Of a DNA stretch of 64,000 nt, positions 11,476 to 22,140 are shown one piece after another (position 1 is the first letter of the stretch; each line of letters begins with the position of its first letter). This stretch comes from Sarcophilus harrisii (Eukaryota; Chordata; Mammalia; Dasyuromorphia; Dasyuridae): NCBI RefSeq assembly GCF_902635505.1, contig NC_045428.1, positions 301,187,107 to 301,251,106 of the forward strand, in the 5' to 3' direction. A program made the position numbers and the translations under genes. The notes beneath the pieces were generated by a model, which ran no database searches, had not been told where the DNA came from, and worked only from the letters and a program-made list of their open reading frames with translations.

Positions 11476-11860
11476 AGAAGGTAGTATCTAAGATTTACAA
11501 AACACTTCACAAACATCTCATTTGATCCTCACAAGAATCCTGGGATGTCAGGGCTAGGTGCTGTTATTATCTCCATTTTATAAGATGAGGAAACTGAGGC
11601 ACAGAAAGGTTAAATGAGGTATTTTTTTTTTTTTACTGGTCTTCAAGTCCAACACACTTTTCACTGCAGCTCCCAATAACATAATATTTGTCTGTGTTTC
11701 TCTCATCCTCATGTGTGAGGTCACACAGATATTGAGCATCTAAGGCAGGATTGGACCCTAAGTGTTCATGACTCCAAATGCTCTATGCAGTACACTATGC
11801 AGCCTCTTTAGTAAATGCTTAACAAGTGCTCTTTCATTCATTCGTTCATTCATCTGTTCT
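11475..11860 (-). mobile_element. MIR copies
   Basis: Reverse MIR 11475-11625 (AAACACTTCACAAACATCTC, GAGGAAACTGAGGCACAGAA) and a second piece at about 11700-11850 (GAGGTCACACAGATATTGAG). Confidence 0.75.
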
Positions 11861-11941
11861 TCATTCAAACAACCAATCAGCCAATCTAAAGTTTAATTTA
11901 GGCTATTCCATAGCAACCATTCCAATAGGCCTTCAACTTAC

Positions 11942-12050
11942 CTGGAATATCCCTTCCTCAGAGGGTTGCAATGATTCCCACTCTGGGGAGTCCATGAACT
12001 GGTAGGGGAAGATATAATGCAGAAACTGCCCATCCTGGCTCACACGAATC
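11942..12050 (-). CDS. POPDC2: POPDC2 coding exon 2 (residues 164-200)
   Basis: Central exon of POPDC2, 109 nt. The acceptor is CTTCAG| at 12051 and the donor CCAG|GTAAGT lies at 11942/11941. It encodes RIRVSQDGQFLHYIFPYQF followed by MDSPEW and ends EEGIFQ. The DSPE motif (residues 184-187) is one of the two signature motifs of the Popeye cAMP-binding cassette. The second, FQVT, is split across the exon 2/3 junction (FQ here, VT in exon 3). The exon carries 1 nt to finish the split Arg codon and then 36 whole codons, so the frame is continuous with both neighbours. The exon is too short to stand out as an ORF and was found by homology plus splice sites. Confidence 0.95.
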
Positions 12051-12069
12051 CTGAAGAATGGAGAGAACA

Positions 12070-12430
12070 TAGGGATTAAGAAATCCAGATTCTAGTCCCA
12101 GACAACTAGTTGAACAACTTTGGGCAATTCACTTAAACTTCAGTTCTGTCATTTGTAAAAATTCCAAAGGAAAGGAAAAATAGATGATAGCTAACATTTT
12201 TTAGTGTTTTGAAATTTGCAAAATATTCTTCATTCTTATTTCATTTGAACCTTCCCACAAACTTTTGGGAATATATTATCGTCCTTATTTTATTATTAGA
12301 AAATTAGCCTCAAGAAAGGTAAGAGTACTTCCCTATGATGACTCAGAATAAGTGTTTCGAGCAATATCCAAATTCAGCACCACATCTACTTATTATGCCT
12401 CATGTCCAAATCTCCATGACCCTATGTACT
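12070..12430. mobile_element. MIR fragments
   Basis: A plus-strand piece at 12070-12165 (CTTTGGGCAATTCACTTAAA) and a minus-strand piece at 12190-12400. Confidence 0.5.
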
Positions 12431-12434
12431 AACA

Positions 12435-12645
12435 AGCACTAATATTATCCTTGGATTTTCTTGGCAAATATACTGAAGTGTTTTGCTATTTCCTTCTGTA
12501 GCAGATTAAGGAAAATAGTTTGGTTAATTGACTTGCCCAAAATCATACAGCTAGTAAGTGTCTGAGGCTAGGTTTGAATTCAGATCTTCCTACCTTCAGG
12601 CCCACCCCTCTATCCACTGAGCCACCTAACTGTCTCTTACACTAC
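12435..12645 (-). mobile_element. tRNA-derived marsupial SINE
   Basis: Reverse copy: GGATTTTCTTGGCAAATATA, TTGAATTCAGATCTTCCTAC, TATCCACTGAGCCACCTAAC. Confidence 0.8.
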
Positions 12646-12649
12646 ATAA

Positions 12650-13510
12650 GGTCTTTTCCATATTTTATAATCTAGAATTAGCCACCTTCCAGTGGAGACA
12701 ATCCAGTCTTGACCCTATGGTTGAACAATTCAACATCCTTCATTAAAAAGTCCTTCTTGGTCCCTTGTCCTCTCATTGCTCAAGCCTTGCCAAGCCTTGC
12801 CCTGGATGACTCTCACCATCAGCCTCCTCTTCCTCTCTCTGACATGGGGCTGAATGCATCTGGAGAAAATCACACAATTAGGCTGACTGGATCCATTACA
12901 AAATTATGTGTGACCCACCTTTTAAAAATCTGCCAAATGGCTTTGAAACAGAACAAAAGGAGATAAGAACATCAAGGTTGTCTACTGTTTGCTTTCCCAG
13001 ATTTTCCAAGAGGATTTCATATTTTTCCTGAGGGGAAACTATACAGAATGTCTTTGATTCCAAGCTTGGGAGAATGTTGGTCAAAGGGGTAGAAAGTAAA
13101 CCAAGCAAGTGAAATACCAGGAAACAAAAAGGCAAAAATAAATAAATAAATAAAAATAAGAAGAGAAAGCAAATGATACGGTGAGTACATGGAAGGCTGA
13201 GAGTGACCCACAGGAGTCCTAAGCTAGGGCAATGCAATTAGGAACCATGTTTGGAATGAACTCTGTGCTACTGTTCCCATCTGACTTGGAGATGGTGACC
13301 AAGGACCTTCTCCATCCTCTTACTTCCATGTCTTGTGGAACATGGCCTCCAATTTTAGAACTACTGCTTCTATAAAAGATATTCCTTCAGGGGTTTTGCA
13401 TATGTGTCACGATGAATGAAAATTCAGATGGCCCCTTGAATTTCTGCCAATTCTGTTTGTTTGAATGCTAAGAGTAAAATCAGGAATGGAGAAAGGATGA
13501 CGGAAAGGAA
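12650..13510. other. Unassigned sequence
   Basis: No gene or repeat recognised, apart from an AAAT tetranucleotide run at about 13136-13156. The 113-codon minus-strand ORF (12896-13237) crosses that run and has no known family. Confidence 0.4.
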
Positions 13511-13815
13511 CACAAATTTAAAGTATTAAAGTTTAATATATTTTATTTAAAGCTTTATTTATTTATTTATTTTGTTTTAGAGCTTATTATTTTATTTATT
13601 TAAAGTTTTATAAATCCAGTATGGATTTTGCAAATTAAAGTTTTGAATAACACATTTTTAAATACATCTTTTTATTTTCAAAATATATGCAAAGATAGTT
13701 TTCAACATTTACCCTTGTAAAACCTTGTATTCCAAATTTTTCTCCCTCCTTTATCCCCAGTCTCTTCCCTAGACATCAAATAATCTAATATATGCTAAAC
13801 ATAGGCAATTTTGAA
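13510..13815 (-). mobile_element. AT-rich tract and L1 3' UTR fragment
   Basis: 13515-13625 has TTTATTTA-type repeats in both senses. 13655-13815 is a reverse L1 3' end (AAAGATAGTTTTCAACATTT, CCAAATTTTTCTCCCTCCTT). Confidence 0.7.
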
Positions 13816-14160
13816 TAACATATTTAATAGCAAATATGACATAATAAAGGGAGAAATAAAATATTTAGGGCCATAGTCCCTCTGAGACATGAGCCAGTAA
13901 GCAAGTGCCCTAGTACCCTAAGGGAGCAAGTAATCTTACTTTTATTTTCAAATCAGTGGTGGGCATCTGCTCTAGGATTTTAAAAATAAAAATCTGTTCT
14001 TGGGTAGGAATAAGTTAAGAAACAGTCATTCTTCCATGAAAGATGGAGAGAAAGTTTCTCCCCCCACCCCACCCAAAGACTGGCATGTCAACCTGATATG
14101 TTCACTAGACTCAAATCCAGTGATCCAGAAGACTTGTATATACATTCACCTAATCTCAAT
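13815..14160. other. Unassigned sequence
   Basis: Nothing recognised. The 89-codon ORF at 14000 runs into the next SINE and is spurious. Confidence 0.4.
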
Positions 14161-14345
14161 TGTTATTGTTGTTGAATCATTCCAATCATTTCTAACTCTT
14201 CATGACCCCATTGGCAGAGATATAGGGTGGTTTTCCATGACTTTTTCATTTTATAGATGGAGAAACTGAGGCAAACAGGGTTAAGTGACTTGCCCGGGGT
14301 CACACAGCTAGGAAATGTCTAAAGCCCCTGATTTGAATTCAGGAA
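14160..14345 (-). mobile_element. tRNA-derived marsupial SINE
   Basis: Reverse copy: GATGGAGAAACTGAGGCAAA, GACTTGCCCGGGGTCACACA. Confidence 0.85.
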
Positions 14346-14349
14346 GTTA

Positions 14350-14724
14350 AGTCTCACAAAAGCAAAGCAATCCTTTACTGTTCCTTATAGAGGCTGTTCA
14401 AAATGTTCTCTTCTTTCTTCAAGTTTCCCTTCTTCCAACCTCTCACTTGAAGAAGTTGCCTACACTTTACTAAGAAAATAGAGGCCAATCTCACTGAGCT
14501 ACTATTTTTCACCTCTCTATATTTCAAAACTTTTTGACATCATCCTTCATCTCTCCTCCATTACTCTCTTGATTTAAAAAAAAATAGGTCTCCATTTTTA
14601 CCCTTGAACACTTACAACAGTTTGTCCCCTCAAATCACTTTCTGTCTCTAGCATTCATTCTCTCTCTGTTTAGTGCCTCATTACCTATAGCCTACAAACA
14701 GGTCTCCTCAATTCTTTATAAAGC
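14350..14724 (+). mobile_element. L2 LINE fragment (likely)
   Basis: Pyrimidine-rich coding-like stretch typical of the L2 ORF2 region before the reverse transcriptase core (AGTTGCCTACACTTTACTAA). Diverged. Confidence 0.5.
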
Positions 14725-14890
14725 AATAACAATGGGGTAGTCAGGTGGTGAAATAAGTAGAGCACCAGTCCTGAAGTCAGGAGAATGTGAGTTCAAATTT
14801 GACCTTAGACATTTATTTGCCACGTGACCCTGACCAAGTTATTTTACCTCAATTACCTCCAGACAAAAAAAAAAAACCCAAAATAACAAT
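14725..14890 (+). mobile_element. tRNA-SINE with 9-bp target duplication
   Basis: AATAACAAT at 14725-14733 and 14882-14890 flanks a SINE (GAGCACCAGTCCTGAAGTCA) with an A-tail. Confidence 0.8.
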
Positions 14891-14904
14891 AAGCAAATGT
14901 TATT

Positions 14905-15380
14905 TTACATATGAAATAAACTGGAGATGATTAACAGAGGGAAGGGAATCAGCATTAAGGGGGCTCAGCAAAGGCATTCTCATGGAAGATGAGATTTTAA
15001 TTGAGACTTGAAGGAAGCTGGAGGAATCAAGAGGTAGAGATGAGGAAGAAGAGTATTTCAGGAATGGAGAGGAATCACTGAAGATGAACAGATTCTGGAG
15101 ATGGAGGTAAGGCAGGTAGGGAGAAAATAAGAAAGAGAAAGATGGCATGGAAATATAGAGAAAGAGAATTCACAGGAGAGGGTAGTTAACGACTGAGAAA
15201 AAGCCACCAGATTTAGGAATCGAGAGCTCTTTGGAGAAAAAACAGTTTCAGTTGAGTGACGAGATTACAGGCTAAATTGTCAGGGGCTGGGAAAGTAATG
15301 AAAGAGTAGAGGCAATGGATGAAAGTAGCTTTGTCTAGGAGTTTGGCTAAAAAAGGAGAGACAATAGTTTGAGAGGATGG
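14905..15380 (+). mobile_element. Long dispersed repeat, middle part
   Basis: GATTTTAATTGAGACTTGAA, GGAATCAAGAGGTAGAGATG and AAGAGTATTTCAGGAATGGA align in order with the copies at 17600 and 51600. Confidence 0.6.
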
Positions 15381-15424
15381 TATGATAAAATAGCATTTGA
15401 TTGAATAGTGCCTTCTATATAGTA

Positions 15425-15740
15425 GCCATTTTAAAAAAATATCATTTATTTATTTTTATTTAGCATTCTTTTGTTTTTTAAATTTTGAATTCCAAATCCT
15501 CTTTCCTTCCTCCCCTGCCCATTGAAAAGGAAACAATAGAATATCAATTAATTATAAATGTGAAATCATGCAAAACATTTCCATATGAACTATGTTGAAA
15601 ACAAAAGCAAGAAAAATAAGGTGAAAAAAAAATCCTGCTTCAACCTGTACTGAGAGTTCATCAGTTCTCTATCTAGAGAGAGAATTTTACATCACAAGTC
15701 CTTTGGAATTGTCTTTTATAATTGTATTGCTCATAGTGGA
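15425..15740 (-). mobile_element. L1 3' end, part 1
   Basis: Reverse L1 3' UTR up to TTGTATTGCTCATAGTGG, where a SINE interrupts. It resumes at 15906. Confidence 0.75.
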
Positions 15741-15905
15741 TAGCTATAGTAAAGTGCCAGGCCTGCACTCAGTAATACTCATCTTTCTAAAGTCAAATTT
15801 GGCTGTGGACATTTCCTAGCTGTATCAACCTGGATAAGTCACTTAACTTTTATTGCCTCAGTTTCTTTATCTGTAAAATGAGTTGTAGAAGGAAATGGAA
15901 AATCT
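15741..15905 (+). mobile_element. tRNA-SINE inside L1
   Basis: GTGCCAGGCCTGCACTCAGT through CTGTAAAATGAGTTGTAGAA, inserted in an antisense L1. Confidence 0.75.
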
Positions 15906-16050
15906 TAGTCTAATAGTATTCCATCACAATCATATTGTACCACAACTTTTTCAATAATTTCCCAACTGATGAGCATCCCCTCAATTTCTAATTCTTTGTC
16001 ACCATAAAGAGTTGTTATATTTTTTGTACATATAAGAACTTTTCCTTTTT
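15906..16050 (-). mobile_element. L1 3' end, part 2
   Basis: AATAGTATTCCATCACAATC and GATGAGCATCCCCTCAATTT continue the ORF2 C-terminal part of the L1 begun at 15425. Confidence 0.75.
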
Positions 16051-16660
16051 TCCTTTTATTTTTTATTCAATAGTATTTTATTTTTCCAATTACAAGTAAA
16101 GATAACTTTCAACATTCATTTTTGTACGATTTTGAGTTCCAAATTTTCTTTTCTTCCTCCCTCTTTTATCTCCTCCTCCCCAAGACAGCAATTCAATAAA
16201 GGTTATACATGTACAATCATTTTAAAACATATTTCTATATTATCATTGTGAAAGAAAAATCAAACAAAATGGAAAAGACCACAAGAAAGAAAAAGCAAGC
16301 AAATAAAAAAGGTGAAAATAGCATGCTTTGATCTGCATTCAGTATCGACAGTTTTCTCTCTGGATGCAGACAGCACTTTCCATCCCAAGTCTATCGGAAT
16401 TGTCTTGGATCACTGTATTGCTGAGAATCATAACTGATGATCACATAATTTTGCTGTTACTGTGTACATTGTTCTCCTGGTTCTGCTCACTTCTTTCAGC
16501 ATAAACCTTTCCAGGCTTTTCTGAAATCACTTATAGAACAATAATATTCCATTATATTCTTATATCTTAACTTATTCATCTATTCCTCAACTGATAGAAA
16601 TCCATTTACTTTCCAGTTCCTTTCCACTACAAAAGAGCTGCTACAATTTTTTAATTTTAA
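16050..16660 (-). mobile_element. Second L1 3' end, nested
   Basis: A fresh L1 3' UTR begins at 16050 (TTATTTTTCCAATTACAAGT) and reads through to the same ORF2 C-terminal region (AGAGCTGCTACAATTTTTT), so two L1 3' ends lie in series. Confidence 0.75.
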
Positions 16661-16719
16661 AAACAAAGATGTATTTTTTCCATCCAAGCTCATAGATTTC
16701 TTAAAATCTATCCATAAAC

Positions 16720-17145
16720 ATTTCCTCCTTCCCTTTCCTCATCCTAAGGAATTGTTGTCCCATACAGTGTAAGCTTTAGAGAGGGACTGTTTCCTTAATG
16801 TTTTTTAATTCTCCAGTGTCTAGAATAGCAACTGGCAAACAGTGGCTGTTGTTGTTTGGTCATTTTTTGTGACTCCATTTGGGGTTTTCTCACAAAGATA
16901 CTGGGGTGGTTTTGTCATTTCCTTCTTCTCATGTTACAGATGAGAACACCGAAGCAAACAGGGTAGAAGAACTTGCCCAGGGTCAACAGCTAGTAGACAT
17001 CTGAGTCCAGATTTGAAATTAAGAAAATGAGTCTTCCTAACTCCAGATCTGGTATTGTAATCCTCTTCATTACCTAGCTGTCTTCTGGCAAACAGGAGGC
17101 ATTTAATTAATGCTTGTTAGTTGACTGGCTTATTTTGCATTCTCA
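16720..17145 (+). mobile_element. L2 3' end split by a SINE
   Basis: L2 tail (AGAGAGGGACTGTTTCCTTA) up to 16842 and ATTAATGCTTGTTAGTTGAC after 17096. A reverse tRNA-SINE at 16843-17084 sits between copies of CTGGCAAACAG (16832-16842, 17085-17095), an 11-bp target duplication. Confidence 0.8.
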
Positions 17146-17149
17146 GATA

Positions 17150-17600
17150 GAGGGTAGGAGATAATGTGAGACATGACTGAATGAAGATAGGTTTCAGAAA
17201 GAATATTGATTCTAAGTGTTCCCAGATCTTCCCCCTCCTACATGAGGGGACCACTTCCCCACCTTCGGAAACCCAACCAGCTATTTTAGGATGCCCATAT
17301 TTTACAAAAGCTTATGTTTTTATTTTCCAGTCTTTAAGCAGGGTACTTGTGAAGAGGAGTTTATTTGTTGGTTTTGTTTTGTTTTTGGTAACCACCAGTA
17401 TTCTGACTCAACACAAATGACAAATTTAGACTTACTCTCCCTCCCACTGATGACCACCTGCTCAGATTTTGCAATACAGGCTTGAAAATAAACCTATTAA
17501 TTGTGTCATTTTCTGTAAATGCTTATGTGACTGGGATCAAGTAGAACACAGAACATGGATTGTGTAACCTTAATTCATTTGTTAAAAGAATGAAGCAAGG
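17150..17600. other. Unassigned sequence
   Basis: Nothing recognised. ORFs of 79 and 64 codons have no family. Confidence 0.4.
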
Positions 17601-17905
17601 ATGAAGGTAATTTTCTGTGAGGAGGCAGTAGGAGACGGGTGAGACAGGAAAGACTTCACATAGGAGATAATGTTTGAACTGAACTTTGAAAGACACTAAG
17701 GATTCTAAGAGGCAAAGGTGAAGAATAAGTGCCAGTCAGGCTTGGGGGCACAGCTCTCATGGGCAAAGATATGGGGATGGGAAATGGAATTTCATGTGTA
17801 ATCTATAGCAAGAAGATCAGTTTGGCTGGACTAAAGAGTATATGAAGGGCAATAACATCTAACAAGATTGAAAAGATAGATTGGAGCCAGAAGTTTGGTT
17901 CTTGC
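17600..17905 (+). mobile_element. Long dispersed repeat, middle part
   Basis: ATGTTTGAACTGAACTTTGA and AGATCAGTTTGGCTGGACTA match the family order seen at 51600-51950. Confidence 0.6.
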
Positions 17906-18193
17906 AGCCCAGCAGGGCAAATCTCATACCACATCTCCCCTCATTTCCTTGACTCTGCTAATCATTCTGAACTGGTTCTCTCTCCAGCTGCTTTAGGAGT
18001 GGGAGTTGGAACCAAAACATCCCAAAGCCTGTTACACTTTATTAATGATATCTTACATTACATGTGAACAGAGTTATAATTGGATATTTTTAATACCTAG
18101 TACTCAGGGTAATCATGAAGGAAATATGTAGGGCTGTTTATCTGGAGTGGTCAAGCACTTGGGGATGCCAATTATCTGATAGCTTCTATTCAG

Positions 18194-18364
18194 ATTGATT
18201 ATTCTTTTGGGGAGGGGAGTGAGGAGATAATTGGAGTTAAGATACTTGCCCACGATTATAAACTACTCATTGTCTGAAGCCAAATGTGAAGTCAGGTCCT
18301 CCTGACTTCAGAGCTGGTGCTCTATCCCCTGTGCCACCCAACTGCCCAGAAATTGATTATTCTT
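18194..18364 (-). mobile_element. tRNA-SINE with 13-bp target duplication
   Basis: ATTGATTATTCTT at 18194-18206 and 18352-18364 flanks a reverse SINE (TCCTCCTGACTTCAGAGCTG, GTGCCACCCAACTGCCCAG). Confidence 0.88.
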
Positions 18365-19140
18365 GATAATTAGATATTAAGTTCAGTGGTTTCAAGTACT
18401 ATTAGCAGCCCCCAAATTTGAGTGCTCTAATGTGAATTCTGGTTTCCGCACCCTAGTAGTAAACAGGCACAGTTATACAATAAAGCACATACATATGACA
18501 GATAAAAATACAAAATTCAGAGCATTTATACTAAAAGGGATGTTGGGTCCAACTCCTCTTTTATTCTTATAACTTGAAGACACAATACTATATTAAACAC
18601 TTCATTATTTCAAAATATCTGTAATGTCTTCAATGTAAGTATTCCCTCCATTCCAGGGGATGTTAGTTCCTCTATGCCTTAGTAGCCCATTAATTTCAGG
18701 AGTTTTATAACCCAATTAATTCTTCACTCATGGAAATGACTTTGTGGTCTCAAAAAGGGGAAATTTGGTTTGCTTCCTTTATGGAAACCCTAAGCATGAT
18801 TCATTTTTCAAATCAAATATTTATGCTTATGAAATATAGTAGTTTCTAATATGCTAATAAAAAATACTTCACTACCACCAAATAAGACACATGAAGGGGG
18901 AAAAAAAAACCCAGAACAGAAATTCTTATAGACTGCTAAGCCATCAAATAGGACACATGAAGGGGAAAAAAAATTCAGGCAAGAAATACTTATAGACTGC
19001 TAAGTTTGAGGTAGTTTTACTAAACAACTATGAGTGATGGGGTTCTTTCCCTTTAATTAGCTCCAAGAGCAAATTAAACTAGGATTTTTTTTTCCTACCT
19101 TGGGAATTTAGATAAAGAGGGAAGATGATTAACATTAAAA
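18365..19140. other. Unassigned, with a 64-bp tandem duplication
   Basis: Two similar units lie head to tail at about 18878-18942 and 18943-19004, both carrying GACACATGAAGGGG and TTATAGACTGCTAAG. No other feature. Confidence 0.7.
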
Positions 19141-19275
19141 TGCATGAAATCATAGGTCCAAAGAGAAAGAACTTTAGAAACAAGCTAGGATAAGCTGCTC
19201 ATTTTACAAAGAGGATTAAAACTCAGATCCTGTGACTCCAAGTTCATTACTCTTTATACTGCACCATAGTTGTGT
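19140..19275 (-). mobile_element. MIR fragment
   Basis: Reverse MIR: CTCATTTTACAAAGAGGATT, CTCAGATCCTGTGACTCCAA. Confidence 0.65.
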
Positions 19276-19640
19276 TTTGCTTTAGTATGGGCTTTTGTAC
19301 ATTGGTCTGGAAATCTAATTATAATTGTGAAATTGCTAATAAAATTGTTAATGAATTGTCTTAATTATTAATTGTCATTTGTATGGAGGGAAAGTTCCAA
19401 ACAATTGATTTACAAATACAAGTTTTCAGGATCTCAGTTTAACTCTTTTAATGGAGCATGTAAATTGCTTGCTTCATTTTGATTTTTCTTAAAACTCGAT
19501 CCTATCATTACATGTACAGAATAGGATGCTTATAGTTACAAGTAGTGAATTTGGATTTGTGTTTGTTTACTTACAAGAGCACTATTTTATGCATATCTTC
19601 TGTACTCTTTCTATCAAAATAATTATTTGGTGACTTTATG
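19275..19640. other. Unassigned AT-rich sequence
   Basis: Nothing recognised. Confidence 0.4.
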
Positions 19641-19985
19641 GGACTGTTAGGGAAGTAATTGTGGGGGAAAGAGCCCTCAGTGCAAGGAAACTTGGGTTAA
19701 CTACTTCCTAGCTATGTGACCCTTGGAAGTCACTTAGTCTCACTGTATTTTGAGGATTCCTATTTCTGAATTATCTACCTCATGGTGTAGTTCTACATAA
19801 AGTATTTCATAAATTGTACAATGCTCTGGGATCCACAGCATAGTAGATAGGGAGCTAGCTTCAGAGACGGGAAGATGGGAGGGTAAGCCCTACCTCTATC
19901 CATGCTGGCTGTGAGACTCTCAAATTAGCTTCTCATTCTGCCAGGCAATTCTCTCAGATCATAAAATAAAAATTAATTGCCAATC
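19640..19985 (+). mobile_element. MIR followed by a tRNA-SINE
   Basis: MIR 19640-19840 (CTAGCTATGTGACCCTTGGA) and a diverged SINE 19845-19985 (CAGCATAGTAGATAGGGAGC). Confidence 0.6.
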
Positions 19986-20640
19986 TGCACCATCACAGGG
20001 AATTTTTTTGTTAGAAGTTCCATATACCAGCAGTGTTAAAATCAAATAGAAGAGGGGGGTTATTAAACCATAGAAAAGAATCACTGGTGAACAAATATTG
20101 ATTTAGTTTTAAAATGTGAAAATTATCATGTTTTATTGTATTTTTAATTTATTTTATCATGTATTTCCTAATTACATTTTAATCTGATTTGAGCAGTAGT
20201 TTGGGGAGTATTATGAGTCATGAATTTGATACTTTTGCCCTACACCAACAAAAAGAGAAGAAAACTATGAACCAATCCTTCCCATCCCCACCCTATATGT
20301 GCCTATCTCCATCAAACTGGAAGGCTCCTTGGAGCAATTTTTATTTGTCTTTTCATCCCATTTTAGTGCCATAGTAGATGGTGTATGATCAATATATGTT
20401 TATTAATGATGAAGTCATATCTAACTGTGAAATAGCTCAATCTTCCAATTGATAAAAGACCACAGAGTTTTCCATCTCTAAATCAATTATGGATATTACT
20501 TCTGATTGACCCTGACAAAAAGCCATTTCTAAGCAGTTTGTTTAAAGGCCTACAATTTAATGAGCTAGGTATTTTCATTAAACTCCCAGTGGGGACAGCT
20601 GTGACTTTTTCCTCTTCTCTCTAAGAATCACGAAATTCAT
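19985..20640. other. Unassigned sequence
   Basis: Nothing recognised. Confidence 0.4.
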
Positions 20641-21060
20641 ACAATTATGGAGGGAAGGGGGAACTCAGAGACCATGCAGTCCAACTCCTTTATTTTGAGA
20701 GATAAGGAAAATGAGGCTCAGTGATTTGTGCAGGTCATACAACTCAACATTTCAACTCAACAAACATTGTTGAAGCACCTACTTACTATATATGGATCCT
20801 TAAACTAAGTACTGTGTATACAAAGGCAAAAAATGAAATGGTCCTTGAACTCAAGAAATTTAGTCTCCTGAAAAGATACAACATGTAAATGCAGAGGGAT
20901 TGAGGGGGAAAAAGTATTGTGAATTGAGGAAAGTCCTGAAAGCTTTGTGAAGGCCGTAGAGGCAAGATAAAGGGGGAAAAAGGAAGATAAGGATGCTGAG
21001 AGGGTAAGATCCCTTCAAAATTAGAGTAGTAAGAGATAAAATCCACACTTAGAACAAAGA
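20640..21060. mobile_element. MIR (-) then long dispersed repeat (+)
   Basis: 20640-20755 is a reverse MIR (GAGGCTCAGTGATTTGTGCA). 20760-21050 is the 5' part of the long repeat (TGAAGCACCTACTTACTATA). Confidence 0.65.
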
Positions 21061-21335
21061 CAATGGAACTTTATTAGTACAGAAACAGGAAAAGGGGGAT
21101 TTTTTGTGGAGAGAAGGGAAAAAAAAATTCAGATCTATGATTTCAACAATGAAATTAGATAACTTATGTAAATGATCAACATGTGTAAATGATACGTAAA
21201 GGACATTAGAGTCTTATCTGCTAGTTAGGAGTAGCAGCAATAGTAGTTATTTTGTTGGTTTTGAGATTTCCTAGAAAGTAAATGCTCTCTATTACGTTTC
21301 CTGCTTGGATTTCTAGATCACTACTTATTTGGCCA

Positions 21336-21570
21336 AGTTGGGCATGTAGGTGGCACAGCAGATAGAGTACTTGGTTTCTGAGTGCAAATCTAATCTCTTG
21401 TTAGCTTGTATACTGTTAGCTGTATAATCCTGGGCAAGTCACTTTACCCTATATACCTTAGTTTCCTCATCTGGAAATGGCAAATCATTTCAATATTTTT
21501 GCCAAGAAAACCCCCAAAGGGGTCATGAAGCATCAGACACAACTGAAAACAACTAAACAACAAAAACACT
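21336..21570 (+). mobile_element. tRNA-derived marsupial SINE (MAR1-like)
   Basis: GGGCATGTAGGTGGCACAGC head, ATCCTGGGCAAGTCACTTTA core and TTTTTGCCAAGAAAACCCCC end. Confidence 0.85.
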
Positions 21571-21574
21571 TAGT

Positions 21575-22140
21575 CAGGTACACTTCCTAGACCTTTTTGA
21601 AATAGTTATTGAGAGGACTCAATATGTACTGCTTCTTCCCATTACTCTTCTACATTAGAATCTCTCCTCTAGAAATCCCTTTACCAGTGCAGATCTGAAA
21701 TTGTCTTACAATTTATAATTTTAGGGAGTTGCCTAGGACACCAAGAAGGTAAATGATTTGCCCATAATCACACAGACAGTATATGTTGGACCCAGCTTTT
21801 CCAGAATCCAAGGCCTGTTCTGTGTTTTATGCCAGACCTACTTTCAATCCATTGTTATTGTTCATTTTTTCTTAAAATTGACATTATCATTAGTATTTGT
21901 TTTCTTAACTAAAATGTATATAGTCTACTATCTTTGAAACCCTGGTCCCTTTATCTGCCTTTCATTCTTATCTTGATAATCTTTCATTTCAGATCATCCT
22001 ACTCTCTGTCTTAATAAAAACTCCTGCTTCTGGCATGTTGCTGAACATGGGAAGAAGTCATTCAATAGAATTGTCTGGGAATACTTCAAATTCATCTCAA
22101 CTGGACTCTTCTGTTTGGCAAAACTTTGTTTCCTGATTGA
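21575..22140. other. Mostly unassigned, MIR piece
   Basis: A reverse MIR piece lies at about 21730-21850 (TGCCCATAATCACACAGACA). Confidence 0.45.

Larger units (their letters stand above)
6991..11941 (-). other. POPDC2: POPDC2 intron 2
   Basis: 4.95 kb intron bounded by GTAAGT (11941) and CCCTCAG (6991). It is almost wholly interspersed repeats, listed separately: L2, tRNA-SINE, L1 3' ends and MIR. About 8990-9330 and 9400-9590 show nothing recognisable. Confidence 0.85.

Noticed and set aside
18878-19004. Repeat-spacer look of the doubled unit, as a CRISPR
   Set aside because: Only two diverged units in a mammalian intron.
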